Positions 1 to 7,803 are shown, counted from the stretch's first letter. The stretch: 64,000 bases of DNA from Urbifossiella limnaea (GCF_007747215.1 NZ_CP036273.1:6494322-6558321); one strand, 5' to 3'. Translations and numbers: made by a program. The notes: generated from the sequence alone by a model not told the origin.

Positions 1-1
1 C

Positions 2-400
2 GACATCCCCGGCCGCTACCTCCCGGGCCAGAAGGTGAGCGGGAAGGTGACCAAGTTGACCAACTTCGGCGTGTTCGTGGAGTTGGAGCCGGGCCTGGAA
101 GGGCTGCTCCACATCTCCGAGCTGACGGACGCGAAGATCGAGAGCCCGGAGGAGGTCGTCAAGGTCGGCGACGACGTGGACGTCAAGGTGCTGCGGGTGG
201 ACACGAAGGACCGCAAGGTCGGCCTGTCGATGCGGAACGTGGACGACGGCAAGGTGCCGGACATCATCCCCGACATGCCGATCGACGAGCCGGAGGAAGA
301 AATCCCGCAGGAGCCGATGCCGACGAGCGGCAAGAAGGAGAAGCTCCGCGGCGGCACCGGCCCGCAAGGCCCGCTGTTCAAGCTCCCGGGCAGCGAGTAA
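2..400 (+). CDS. rpsA: Ribosomal protein S1 / S1-domain RNA-binding protein, C-terminal part (partial)
   Basis: The frame is open from the first bases of the window, so the 5' end lies outside it. What remains is one S1 (OB-fold) RNA-binding domain (motifs GKVTKLTNFGVFVELEPG, LLHISEL, VDVKVLRVD, KVGLSMR) followed by an acidic Pro/Glu-rich stretch and a short basic Gly/Pro tail. The last S1 repeat of ribosomal protein S1, which helps the 30S subunit bind mRNA, looks like this. Another multi-S1 protein (for example a Tex or PNPase-type C-terminus) cannot be excluded from one domain, although the acidic tail suits S1 better. A strong hairpin terminator follows 20 bases after the stop. Confidence 0.7.
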   Translation, partial: DIPGRYLPGQKVSGKVTKLTNFGVFVELEPGLEGLLHISELTDAKIESPEEVVKVGDDVDVKVLRVDTKDRKVGLSMRNVDDGKVPDIIPDMPIDEPEEEIPQEPMPTSGKKEKLRGGTGPQGPLFKLPGSE

Positions 401-419
401 GTGTAAGTTCCCGTTCGCG

Positions 420-451
420 ATCGGGCCGGCAAATCCCGCCGGCCCGATTTT
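420..451 (+). terminator. Intrinsic terminator after the S1 gene
   Basis: An 11-bp perfect GC-rich stem (ATCGGGCCGGC at 420-430 pairs with 438-448) with a 7-base loop is followed directly by a short T run (448-451). It sits 20 bases behind the S1 stop codon, where transcription of that gene should end. Confidence 0.75.
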
Positions 452-897
452 CCCCCGAAAGTCAACCCGCTTTCCCCGCCCCGGCCGCGGCTCTCAAGTG
501 GAGCGCGGCGCGGGTGTTACGACCGCGCCGGCCGGAGCGGCCGGATTTTTCCGCCGCCTACCAGTTTGCGGTGATGCCCGGCCCGAATTAGATTCGGTTG
601 GGTTCTCCGACCGGGTCCACTCGGGTTTCGTGCCGCCGGCGCCGTCTCGGCCGGTGGTGCGGGTCGTGCCGGCGGGAGTCGTCGCCCCGGTGGCGCCCGC
701 CGTGCGGCCGGCGCCCGCCGGATTCCGCGGCCGGTCGGCCCCAACCGACCGCATCCGTCCAGGGGATCGTTTCAGCGGTCGATACGTCCTTGCGGGTTCG
801 TCCGCGGGTGAACCACGCCCGCGACACCCGCCCAGGACGCCGGGGTCTCCGACTCGCTCGCCGTCGCCCGCCGGACCCACACCGACAGGATGCCGTA
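452..897 (+). other. Long non-coding leader before the sigma factor gene
   Basis: About 445 bases with no ORF that looks real. The overlapping long frames here have arginine/proline-rich translations typical of GC shadow. A possible sigma-70-type promoter is TTGCGG (566-571), a 17-base spacer and TAGATT (589-594), which would give a leader of about 300 bases. No riboswitch fold was recognised. Confidence 0.35.
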
Positions 898-1737
898 ATG
901 TCCCGCCTCCGCAAATACCGTCCGGACGTGGTCCAGTCGCCGCTCGAAACGTACCTCCGCGAGATCAACACCACGGCCCTGTTGACCGCGGACCAGGAGA
1001 AGTCGCTGGCCCGCGCCATCGCCGTCGGCGACACCGAGGCCCGCGACCAGATGGTCCGCGCCAACCTCCGCCTGGTGGTGAACATCGCCCGCGGCTACAC
1101 CGGCAAGGGCCTGGCGCTGCAAGACCTGATCGAGGAAGGGAACCTCGGCCTCTTGCGCGCCGTCGAGGGCTTCGACCCGGTGATGGGGACGCGGTTCAGC
1201 ACGTACGCGAGCTACTGGATCAAGCAGAGCATCAAGCGGGCGCTTGTCAACACGGCGAAGACGATTCGCATCCCGGCGTACATGGTCGAGCTGCTGGCGA
1301 AGTGGCGGCGGGCGACGAACAAGCTGTCGGACGAGCTGGGCCGGCCGCCGACGCACGAGGAGGTGGCCAAGTTCCTGGGGCTGCCGAAGAAGAAGCTGAA
1401 CATCATCAAGAAGGCGATCCGGGTGTACAACTCGGCCCCGCAGACGGACCAGGGCGGCGAGCAGGGGTGGAGCATCGAGGAGATGCTGATGGACAACCGC
1501 TCGAAGACGCCGGACACGGAGATGGTGGAGACGGACGACCTGAAGCACGTGATGGTGCTGCTGGAGAAGATGGACAAGCGGGAGGCGTCGGTTCTGCGGA
1601 TGCGGTTCGGCCTGGACGACGAGGAGCCGAAGACGCTGAAGGAGATCGGCGAGTGCCTCGGCCTGACTCGGGAGCGGGTGCGGCAGATCGAGAGCGAGGC
1701 GCTGGCGAAGCTCGGCGAGAACCTGAACGGGGACTGA
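898..1737 (+). CDS. RNA polymerase sigma-70 family factor (RpoD/RpoS-like, short form)
   Basis: Directs RNA polymerase to promoters. The 279-aa product has a short region 1.2 (LETYLREI near residue 20) and a full region 2 (DLIEEGNLGLLRAVEGFD, then the -10-binding TYASYWIKQSIKRAL near 100-115). Region 3 follows, and region 4 carries the -35-binding helix-turn-helix LTRERVRQIESEAL near the end. The long N-terminal region 1.1 and non-conserved region of a housekeeping RpoD are absent, so it is either a compact group 1 factor or a group 2/3 alternative sigma. The ATG at 898 was chosen because homology begins there; upstream in-frame translation is low-complexity. It is transcribed alone behind a long leader. 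Confidence 0.88.
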   Translation: MSRLRKYRPDVVQSPLETYLREINTTALLTADQEKSLARAIAVGDTEARDQMVRANLRLVVNIARGYTGKGLALQDLIEEGNLGLLRAVEGFDPVMGTRFSTYASYWIKQSIKRALVNTAKTIRIPAYMVELLAKWRRATNKLSDELGRPPTHEEVAKFLGLPKKKLNIIKKAIRVYNSAPQTDQGGEQGWSIEEMLMDNRSKTPDTEMVETDDLKHVMVLLEKMDKREASVLRMRFGLDDEEPKTLKEIGECLGLTRERVRQIESEALAKLGENLNGD

Positions 1738-1786
1738 CGCGGGCGAGCGGGGTCGCGTCAGCGCCCCGCGCGAATCGGCTTATGGT

Positions 1787-2053
1787 TTGCACTTCAGCTC
1801 CTCCGGCCGCCGCGATTCTCGCGCAGCGCTTTCCGGAGGAGTCGGCACGGGCTCGATCAGCGCCAACCAACCCGAGCACACCCGTACCGACCTCCGCGGC
1901 CGTGAGGCCGTCGCCAAGATCAAGGAGCTGGTCGGCACTGCGAAGAACTGTTTCTTCGCCACCGCCGGCTCCAGGCGCGACACCAAGATGCTGATCGGTG
2001 CTGCGGTCGGCAAAACGCTCGACGACTCGGTCGAGGGCACCTTCAAGGTTTGA
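1787..2053 (+). pseudogene. Remnant of a pyridoxamine-5'-phosphate-oxidase-like general stress protein (internal deletion)
   Basis: An 88-codon frame (TTG start) ends in what resembles two separated ends of the PNPOx-like / general stress protein 26 family. The N-terminal helix (REAVAKIKELVGTAKNCFFAT) is joined almost directly to a C-terminal tail (DTKMLIGAAVGKTLDDSVEG) that in full-length proteins lies about 100 residues later, after the flavin-binding barrel. The barrel is missing, so no flavin or pyridoxal chemistry is expected. The family assignment rests on recall of typical N- and C-terminal motifs and is moderate. If it is wrong, this is an unrecognised small ORF. Upstream 1738-1786 shows nothing notable. 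Confidence 0.45.
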
Positions 2054-2098
2054 CCTCCCACCCTTGCACCAGGCCGCCTCATCGGTTCTGATTTCCGC

Positions 2099-2815
2099 AT
2101 GGACTGCTCCCAGGACGAACTCTTCGACGCCTGCGACCGGCTCGTCCACGGCCTCCTGGAGCGAGCTGGCGTCACCCAGCCGCCGGTCGACGCGCTCCGC
2201 CTCGCCGACGACCACCTCGGCATCCCCGTCGAGATGGTCGAGCCCGACGAGGACGACGCCGACGGCCCGCCGCGGCGCCGCCGCCCGTCAGCCGGCATCG
2301 TGCTGAACCCGCACATGACCGCCGAGCAGCGCCAGGCCGTCGCGGCGCAGGGGATCGCCCGGCACCTGCTGCCGGACCTGCTCCGCAAGATCGACATCGT
2401 GCCCGGCAGCGAGTCGAAGCAGGCCGCGACGCACCTCCGCGGGCTGCTCGCGGCTCGAATACTCGTCCCCACCCGGCTCCTGCGGTCGGCCCTGCGCGAG
2501 CACAAGTACGACGTACCGGCGCTACACCAGGCCTTCCGCACGGCGAAGATGGAAGCCGTCGCCCTGCGGCTGCTCGACCTCGACTCGCCGTGCGTCATCG
2601 CGGTCGTGGACGACGGCGTCGTCGCGGTGCGGCGCGGCAACGGGCAGCCGGCCGACCGCAAGCTCACCGACGCCGAGCAGCAGTGCCACGACCGGGTGGC
2701 CCAGCTGGAGCTGCCCGAACGGGTCCGCACCGGCGGGTGGACGGCCGACGGGTGGCCGGTGCCGAACCGGCCTTTTCGGCGGGTGCTGCTCCGCGCCGTG
2801 CCCGACGAGCTATAA
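2099..2815 (+). CDS. ImmA/IrrE-like domain protein lacking the HExxH zinc motif
   Basis: A 238-aa soluble protein. The central part resembles the C-terminal half of ImmA/IrrE (COG2856) proteins: a helix with LAARILVPTRLLRSALR, corresponding to the usual 'A..LLMP...l' segment, then DVPALHQAFRTAKMEAVALRLLDL, corresponding to the 'la..f.vS..a...Rl' segment. Where active members have HExxH, the residues read QGIARHLL (about residues 84-91), so metal binding and peptidase activity are probably lost. The C-terminal 60 residues are unassigned. It stands between a pseudogene and greA, with a terminator behind it. Function is unknown; a regulatory or partner-binding role would be inference. Confidence 0.5.
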   Translation: MDCSQDELFDACDRLVHGLLERAGVTQPPVDALRLADDHLGIPVEMVEPDEDDADGPPRRRRPSAGIVLNPHMTAEQRQAVAAQGIARHLLPDLLRKIDIVPGSESKQAATHLRGLLAARILVPTRLLRSALREHKYDVPALHQAFRTAKMEAVALRLLDLDSPCVIAVVDDGVVAVRRGNGQPADRKLTDAEQQCHDRVAQLELPERVRTGGWTADGWPVPNRPFRRVLLRAVPDEL

Positions 2816-2832
2816 TGGCCGAACGACCCGGC

Positions 2833-2865
2833 CCCGGCGGCTGCCCCGCAGCCGCCGGGCTTTTT
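2833..2865 (+). terminator. Strong intrinsic terminator between the ImmA-like gene and greA
   Basis: A perfect 12-bp stem (CCCGGCGGCTGC at 2833-2844 pairs with 2848-2859) with a CCC loop is followed by C and a run of five T (2861-2865). It ends transcription of the upstream gene. A TATAAT sequence at 2811-2816, overlapping that gene's stop, would place the hairpin inside a greA leader, but no convincing -35 box precedes it. Confidence 0.85.
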
Positions 2866-2927
2866 CGTCCGCGACCGGGTTGCCCCGACGACGTGCGTCC
2901 GCGACGGACCGCTCAGGAGTGCCGATC

Positions 2928-3416
2928 ATGGCCGACGACCGCATCCCGATGACCCGGGAAGGGTACGACAAGCTCAAGGCCGAGCTCGACCGGATGCGGA
3001 ACGTCGAGATGATCGCGGTGACCGTGCGGGTGGCCGAGGCCCGTGCCATGGGCGACCTGAGCGAGAACGCCGAGTACCACGCCGCCCGCGAGGACCAGGG
3101 CATCCTCCAGGCGAAGATCAACGAGGTGGCCGACCGTCTGGCGCGCGCCGCCATCGTGGACATGGCGACGCTGCCGAAGGACACGGTGGCGTTCGGCAGC
3201 AAGGTCAAGGTGATGGACCTGGACCTGGACGAGGAGGAGACGTACGAGCTGGTCGGCCCCGGTCAGGAGAACCCGGACAAGGGCCGCATCCTGACCGGAA
3301 GCCCGATCGGTCAGGGTCTCCTCGGCCGCAAGAAGGGCGACACGGTGGAGATCCCGGTGCCGCGCGGCACAATCCGGTTCAAGATTCTGGACATCTCGAT
3401 GGCCAGCGGGATTTGA
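2928..3416 (+). CDS. greA: Transcription elongation factor GreA
   Basis: Rescues backtracked RNA polymerase by stimulating cleavage of the nascent RNA. The 162-aa protein has the GreA/GreB layout. An N-terminal antiparallel coiled coil (about residues 5-75) carries the conserved GDLSENAEYHAAREDQ loop, whose acidic residues support the Mg ion at the polymerase active site. A C-terminal FKBP-like domain follows (about 80-160; GSKVKVMDLD, LLGRKKGDTVEIPVP). The ATG at 2928 is preceded by AGGAG and fits the family start; a longer frame to 2880 would add an unrelated basic peptide. It is monocistronic and convergent with mcsB, with 24 bases between the stops. Confidence 0.95.
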   Translation: MADDRIPMTREGYDKLKAELDRMRNVEMIAVTVRVAEARAMGDLSENAEYHAAREDQGILQAKINEVADRLARAAIVDMATLPKDTVAFGSKVKVMDLDLDEEETYELVGPGQENPDKGRILTGSPIGQGLLGRKKGDTVEIPVPRGTIRFKILDISMASGI

Positions 3417-3440
3417 GCGGGCGGCGGGGGCGTCCCACGC

Positions 3441-4508
3441 CTACCGCGCCGAGCCGAGTTCGCGCAGCTTGGTCTTGAGGTACTTCGCCCGCGCGGCGTT
3501 CCGCTCCTCGCCGTCCAGCGGCTGCCCCATCAGCTTCTGCAGGTGCGCCGCCTGCGTGTGGATGAACAGCTGGTTCACCGTCGTCGCCGGCAAGTCTTCG
3601 ATCAGCCGCTGGTGGATGCCGAGCCGCACCGCGCTCAGCAGCTCCATCGTCTCCTCCGACGTGATCATCGTCGCGCTGCCGAGGGTGCCGATGGCGCGGG
3701 CCACGCGGTCCTGCTCGGCCTGACGGCGCTCCTTCAGCAGGGCGTTGCGGGCCTGCCGCTCGTACTGCAGGATCGTCTGGATGACCTCGCCGATCTCGGC
3801 GAGGATTTTCGGCTCGCTCTTGCCGAGCGTCACCTGGTTCGAAATCTGGTACAGGTCGCCGAACGCCCGGCTCCCCTCGCCGTGCAGGCCGCGGACGGCC
3901 AGGTTGATCTTCTGCAGCGCCCGGAACACCTTCTCGATCTGCTTCGTGAGGCCGAGCGCCGGCAGGTGGAGCATCACGCTCGCCCGCATCCCGGTGCCGA
4001 CGTTCGTCGGGCACGCGGTCAGGAAGCCGAACTGGTCGTGGAAGGCGTACCCCAGCCGCGCCTCCAACGCGTCGTCGAGCTTGTCGATGTCCTCCCACGC
4101 CTCGGTGAGTGCGAGGCCGGAGCGGAGCACCTGGAGCCGCAGGTGGTCCTCCTCGTTCACCATCACGCTGACGGATTCCTTCTGGTCCAGGGCGACGCCG
4201 CGCGGGCCTTCCAGCACGGTGGCCAACTCGCGGCTGATGAGTTGCCGCTCGACGAGGAACTGGCGGTCGAGCGGCGACAGGCCGGGCACGTCGATGTAGT
4301 CGAGGGTGTACGGCAACTCGGCCTTGGCGAGGGCGTCGCGGGCCTTGGCGGCCGTCTCGGCCTTCTGGGCCGCGGAGGCACGGTTGGCGAACGGGAAGCC
4401 GGCCAGGTTGCGGGCCAGGCGGATACGGGTGGAGACGACGACGTCCGACTCGGGGCCGGTGCCGCGGAGCCACTCCCCGAGGTTGGGCAGTAGGGTGTCG
4501 AGGTTCAT
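3441..4508 (-). CDS. mcsB: Protein-arginine kinase McsB
   Basis: Phosphorylates arginine side chains on proteins, which in Gram-positives marks them for ClpCP. The 355-aa product has the phosphagen-kinase catalytic fold: nucleotide-binding VVVSTRIRLARNLAGFPF near the N-terminus, and the conserved cysteine loop FGFLTACPTNVGTGMRASV in the middle. The C-terminal segment is typical of McsB rather than creatine/arginine kinases. Its ATG overlaps the stop of the upstream mcsA-like gene (ATGA at 4505-4508), so the two are translationally coupled. CtsR and ClpC, the usual neighbours in Firmicutes, are not in this window. Confidence 0.93.
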   Translation of the reverse strand: MNLDTLLPNLGEWLRGTGPESDVVVSTRIRLARNLAGFPFANRASAAQKAETAAKARDALAKAELPYTLDYIDVPGLSPLDRQFLVERQLISRELATVLEGPRGVALDQKESVSVMVNEEDHLRLQVLRSGLALTEAWEDIDKLDDALEARLGYAFHDQFGFLTACPTNVGTGMRASVMLHLPALGLTKQIEKVFRALQKINLAVRGLHGEGSRAFGDLYQISNQVTLGKSEPKILAEIGEVIQTILQYERQARNALLKERRQAEQDRVARAIGTLGSATMITSEETMELLSAVRLGIHQRLIEDLPATTVNQLFIHTQAAHLQKLMGQPLDGEERNAARAKYLKTKLRELGSAR

Positions 4509-5011
4509 TGGCCGGCCTCCTCCTGCCGGGCCGCGTCGCGGAGCCGGGCCGCCTCCTCGTAGTCCTCGTCGCGGGCGGCGGCGGCCATCCGGCGTCGGAG
4601 TTCCTGCAGTCGGTCGTCGCGGCGGGCAGCGCGGACGGCCCGGGGCGTCTTGCCGGCGTGGGCGTCGGCCCGGTGGATGCGGGTCAGGAGCGGTTCGAGG
4701 GCCGGGCGGAAGGCGTCGTACTCGGCCGGGCAGCCGAGCCGCCCGGTGGCGCGGAACTCCCCATACTGTAGGCCGCAGTCGGGGCAGGTCAACGCGGCGG
4801 TCTCGGCGGGCGTGGCGGGGGCGGGGCCGGCGGCCCCGAGCAGCCCGAGCAGTGCCGGCACGTGGACGGTCCCGGCGGCGCCCCCGGGCGCGTCGGCGAA
4901 CAGCTTGTTCTTCTTGGCGCAGGGGTCGCACAGGCGGAGCACCCGCTTCTGCTTGTTGACGATCTCCGTCAGGGTGACGGTCGCCGGCGCGTCGCAGAAC
5001 TGACAGGTCAT
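4505..5011 (-). CDS. mcsA: McsA-like zinc-finger activator with UVR motif (copy next to mcsB)
   Basis: Probable activator of McsB. The 168-aa protein has an N-terminal Cys pair module (CQFC near residue 3, CDPC near 28) and a second one (CPDC near 76, then a GRLGCP loop). The C-terminal UvrB/UvrC (UVR) helical motif reads LRRRMAAAARDEDYEEAARLRDAAR. This order is that of McsA. It overlaps mcsB by four bases and lies 70 bases downstream of a second, related gene, so all three probably form one transcript. An Ala/Pro-rich linker separates the two zinc modules. Confidence 0.85.
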   Translation of the reverse strand: MTCQFCDAPATVTLTEIVNKQKRVLRLCDPCAKKNKLFADAPGGAAGTVHVPALLGLLGAAGPAPATPAETAALTCPDCGLQYGEFRATGRLGCPAEYDAFRPALEPLLTRIHRADAHAGKTPRAVRAARRDDRLQELRRRMAAAARDEDYEEAARLRDAARQEEAGQ

Positions 5012-5081
5012 GGCACTCCCCTACCACACCGCCGGCCGCGCCGGCCAGCCGAACCGCCCTCGCCCGTCGGTCGGGTCCGGG

Positions 5082-5573
5082 TCACGCGTCGCCCTCCTCC
5101 AGCCGGCGGATCTGGTCGCGGACGCGGGCGGCGTCCTCGTACTTCTCGTCGGCCACCAGCTTGCCGAGGCGCCGCCGCAGGCCGTCCAGCTCGGTCGCCG
5201 CGGCCTTCCGCTTCGGGCCGCGGCGCGGCGCCTTGCCGGCGTGCGTCGCGTCGCCGTGGACGCCCTCCAGCAGCGGCAGCAGCTCCGCCCGGAAGGCGTC
5301 GTAGTCGTGCGGGCAGCCGAGCCGGCCGTGGTTACGGAATTCCACGAAGGGCATCCCGCACGCCGGGCAGGTGCCGTCGGCGGGGGCGTCGGCCGGGTCG
5401 ATCGCGGGGCTGTCGGCGGCCTTCGCGGCCGGCTTCTTGCCGCCGGCGGTGCCCGGCTCGCTCATGTACTTGCGGGCGCAGTCCTCGCAGAGGTGGACTT
5501 CCTCGAACCGCTCCTCGGGCAGGACTTCGGTAATGTGCAGGGTCGCCTGCTTCGGACAGCGCTGACACTTCAT
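5082..5573 (-). CDS. McsA-like zinc-finger protein with UVR motif (second copy)
   Basis: The 163-aa paralogue of the next gene has the same two Cys modules (CQRCPKQ at the N-terminus with CEDC near 31; CPACGMPFVEFRNHGRLGCP in the middle) and the same C-terminal UVR motif (LRRRLGKLVADEKYEDAARVRDQI). It keeps the N-terminal 'HITEV' segment seen in classical McsA. The ATG at 5573 starts exactly at the first Cys module; the longer in-frame extension to 5717 is basic shadow sequence and was rejected. It is the first gene of the mcs cluster. Which of the two copies partners McsB cannot be told from sequence. Confidence 0.85.
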   Translation of the reverse strand: MKCQRCPKQATLHITEVLPEERFEEVHLCEDCARKYMSEPGTAGGKKPAAKAADSPAIDPADAPADGTCPACGMPFVEFRNHGRLGCPHDYDAFRAELLPLLEGVHGDATHAGKAPRRGPKRKAAATELDGLRRRLGKLVADEKYEDAARVRDQIRRLEEGDA

Positions 5574-5650
5574 CGGCCGGCCCCCTCGCCCCGCCGGGCG
5601 GCGGTGAGGGAATTGTACCGCGCGGCGCCGCGGGGCAGAACGGGAAGCGG

Positions 5651-6241
5651 TCAGGCCGCCTCCCACCGGTCGTACAGCTCGAACAGCACCTCGCGCAGGC
5701 TGCCCCGGTGGGCGCACAGCCGCGCGGCTGCGTCATAGCCTTCGAGCACGCCGCGGCCGTCCGCCGGCAGCAGTCGCGCCAGCACCCACTCCAGCGCCTC
5801 GGGCGTCACGTCGGTGCGGTGCAGCGGCGGGAGTCCGGCCGGGCGGTGCGTCGTCACCAGCAGCCCGGCCCCGGCCCGGCGGCACTCACGCGTCACGCGC
5901 CGCTGGCCGAGCCAACCCAGCTGCTCGAACCCGTCGATGACCAGCAGCGGCCGCGGCCCCGGCAGCGGCCACAGTTCCGGCGGCAGCGATCGTTCCGCGG
6001 TGCCGAGCCGCACGCGGCGGACGGTCCACGCGGTCAGCCGCGGCAGCAGGCTCGCCAGCAGCGTCGATTTGCCGCTGCCGTGCGGGCCAACGACCTCGCT
6101 CCAACTTCCCGCAGCCTCGAAGCGCGTCACCAGCGCGTCGAGTTCGGCCCCGCCGGGGAGGCGGTAGGGGATCGCGCCCGGCTCGACGAAGCGAGTCGAG
6201 AACGGGTTCACCCGCGGCGGTGTTCCGACGCGGCCGGTCAC
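5651..6241 (-). CDS. P-loop ATPase (AAA-like), small
   Basis: A 196-aa NTPase with a clear Walker A (GPHGSGKST, residues 52-60) and a Walker B-like strand ending in an acidic residue (RPLLVIDGFEQL). A sensor-like 'LLVTTHRPAGLPPL' segment follows, and then a helical lid-like C-terminus. It resembles small stand-alone ATPases that accompany membrane proteins, but no specific family was recognised. The GTG at 6241 overlaps the stop of the upstream arrestin-like gene (GTGA), giving translational coupling; the longer frame to 6490 is shadow. It is the last gene of a three-gene cluster (membrane protein, arrestin-like, ATPase) and probably works with those two. Confidence 0.7.
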   Translation of the reverse strand: MTGRVGTPPRVNPFSTRFVEPGAIPYRLPGGAELDALVTRFEAAGSWSEVVGPHGSGKSTLLASLLPRLTAWTVRRVRLGTAERSLPPELWPLPGPRPLLVIDGFEQLGWLGQRRVTRECRRAGAGLLVTTHRPAGLPPLHRTDVTPEALEWVLARLLPADGRGVLEGYDAAARLCAHRGSLREVLFELYDRWEAA

Positions 6242-6621
6242 GTCGGCTCCCGCGGCGCGAGCACGAACGGCGCCTCGGCCACGACCTCGCCGGACGCGCC
6301 GAAGCGGAGCCGCACCCGCGCGACCCAGTGGACTTTCACCAGCGTGCCGTCGTAGCTCCACGGCGTGTTCGGCAGGCGCACCGCGAACGTCCCCGGGTTG
6401 GGCAGTTCCGGCAGCGTGCCGGCGGCCGCGGTCCAGTCCTCGAAGTGGATCACGCCCAGGTCTTCGGTTCCCTTCCCGGACGTGTGCCACAGCACCGACA
6501 CCTCAACGCTGTCGGCGTCGGCCGGCGGCCCGCCCGGAAGCACGAACGCACCGCGGACCTCGTCGCCGGGGTGAAACCGGTCGCCGGTAACTTCGACGCG
6601 CACCTCGGGCTCACCCCGCAT
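6238..6621 (-). CDS. Small arrestin-like / beta-sandwich protein
   Basis: A 127-aa protein that looks all-beta. Its start (VRVEVTGDRFHPGDEVRGAFVL) has the pattern of the first strands of arrestin/Spo0M-type sandwiches ('y.pGe.v.G.v.l'). It continues with alternating hydrophobic strands (VEVSVLWHTSGKG, FAVRLPNTPWSYDGTLVKVHWVARVRL). No signal peptide or membrane segment is visible. It overlaps the membrane protein upstream by 11 bases and the ATPase downstream by four, so the three are co-translated. The membrane protein ends in a similar beta domain. An adaptor role at the membrane is inference. Confidence 0.6.
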   Translation of the reverse strand: MRGEPEVRVEVTGDRFHPGDEVRGAFVLPGGPPADADSVEVSVLWHTSGKGTEDLGVIHFEDWTAAAGTLPELPNPGTFAVRLPNTPWSYDGTLVKVHWVARVRLRFGASGEVVAEAPFVLAPREPT

Positions 6622-7803
6622 AGCCGCCCCCCGGCCGCACCACGACCTCGAACCCGCGCCCGTACGGCAGCACGCCCAGCACGCGGCCCCACACCGTCAC
6701 CTTCCACGTCACCGAATTCTTCTTCGCCTCGAACGAGTGCATCGCCCCGGCCGGCACCCGCAGCGTGAAGTCCGTGGGCGCCGCGGGCAGCGGTTCCGGC
6801 AACTCGGCGAGCTCCTTCGCCGCCTCGCAGCGCTCGGTGCTCTGGGTCGTGCCCGCCTGGTACGTCGCCGCCTCGGTACACACCAGCGCCACGCCCACCT
6901 TTCGCAGCCGGCACGGGCCCAGCTGCGCCACCCGCCCGTGGTACGTGCCGCCGGGCTCGAACGGGTGGGCGTCCACTTCTACCGTCACCTGGCCGGTCAG
7001 CATGGCGACCACCCACGCGCCGGCGGCGACGACGCCGACGACGACCAGCACCAGGCCGATCAGCACGAACGGGATGAGAAACACCATCAGGAACCACTCG
7101 GGCTGCCCGCGCTGGACGGCGAGCACGGCCTGCCAAACGAACACGCTGACGATGCCGTTCCAGAACACCGCCACGCCGAGGACGCCACGCAGGCGCAGCC
7201 GGCGCTGAGGTCGGCGGGCGGCAGGCGGCGTGCGAACTCGCGGCCGGGGAGCGACGGGTCGGCCGGCACCGTCGGGAAAGCGTCGGGGACGGCGGGGGTT
7301 GCGGTGAGTTCCGAACGCCGCGGCGGCTTCGGGGTCAGCACCGCGGCCTTCTCCGGCGACGGGGCGGCGCGCTTCAGGCGTTCCGGCAGCGCCTTCAGGT
7401 ACGGCCACGCGAGGAAGCTGAACAGCACGCCGGGGGCGAAGAACACGACCGGCGCCACCCACCCGGGGGCGCCGAGAACCTGTGCGGCGATCACTCCGCC
7501 GATCGACAGCACCGCGACGAGCAGGAACGCCCCGACGACCGGCGCGAGCAGCGGCCACGCCGCCCGCTGTTCGGGGGTCATCTCGACGCCGGAGGCGCGG
7601 GCGCGGCGGACGGCCAGCACCACGAGCCCGACGACGTACAGGATCGGGACGCCGAACATGATGCCGGCGACGACCGGCAGCGGCGCGTCGAACCCGACGC
7701 CGGCGCCGACCGCGCCGGCGAATCCGAGGAGGCCGGCGAACACGAGGCCGGCGAACAGCAAGCACCCGTGTAGCGGCTTCGGCGGGGCGTCGGGGTCGGC
7801 CAT
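6611..7803 (-). pseudogene. Polytopic membrane protein with C-terminal beta domain; frameshift near 7195-7205
   Basis: The coding signal is split over two frames. From the ATG at 7803, about 200 codons encode four hydrophobic helices and a Pro-rich segment ending PPADLSAG. The continuing membrane and beta-domain sequence (RGVLGVAVFWNGIVSVFVWQ, two more helices, then a beta-rich tail with GTYHGRV) is in the -1 frame down to the stop at 6611. One missing base in the run near 7195-7205 (GCCGGCTG, where GCCGGCCTG would restore the frame) explains this. Intact, it would be about 397 aa with six or so membrane spans. It could be a real mutation, a sequencing error or a -1 recoding event; no classic slippery heptamer is visible. 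Downstream genes overlap it and look intact. Confidence 0.6.

Noticed and set aside
498-1994. 498-codon plus-strand frame across the sigma factor gene
   Set aside because: Wrong frame of a sigma factor with all conserved regions; the translation is Arg/Gly/Pro-rich.
3441-5027. A single 528-aa McsA-McsB fusion
   Set aside because: The frame is open through the mcsA region, but mcsA itself is in another frame with its own ATG and Cys motifs, and ATGA coupling marks the real mcsB start at 4508.
7195-7205. Programmed -1 frameshift
   Set aside because: No slippery X-XXY-YYZ heptamer with a downstream stem was found; a missing base or read error is simpler, so it was kept only as an anomaly.
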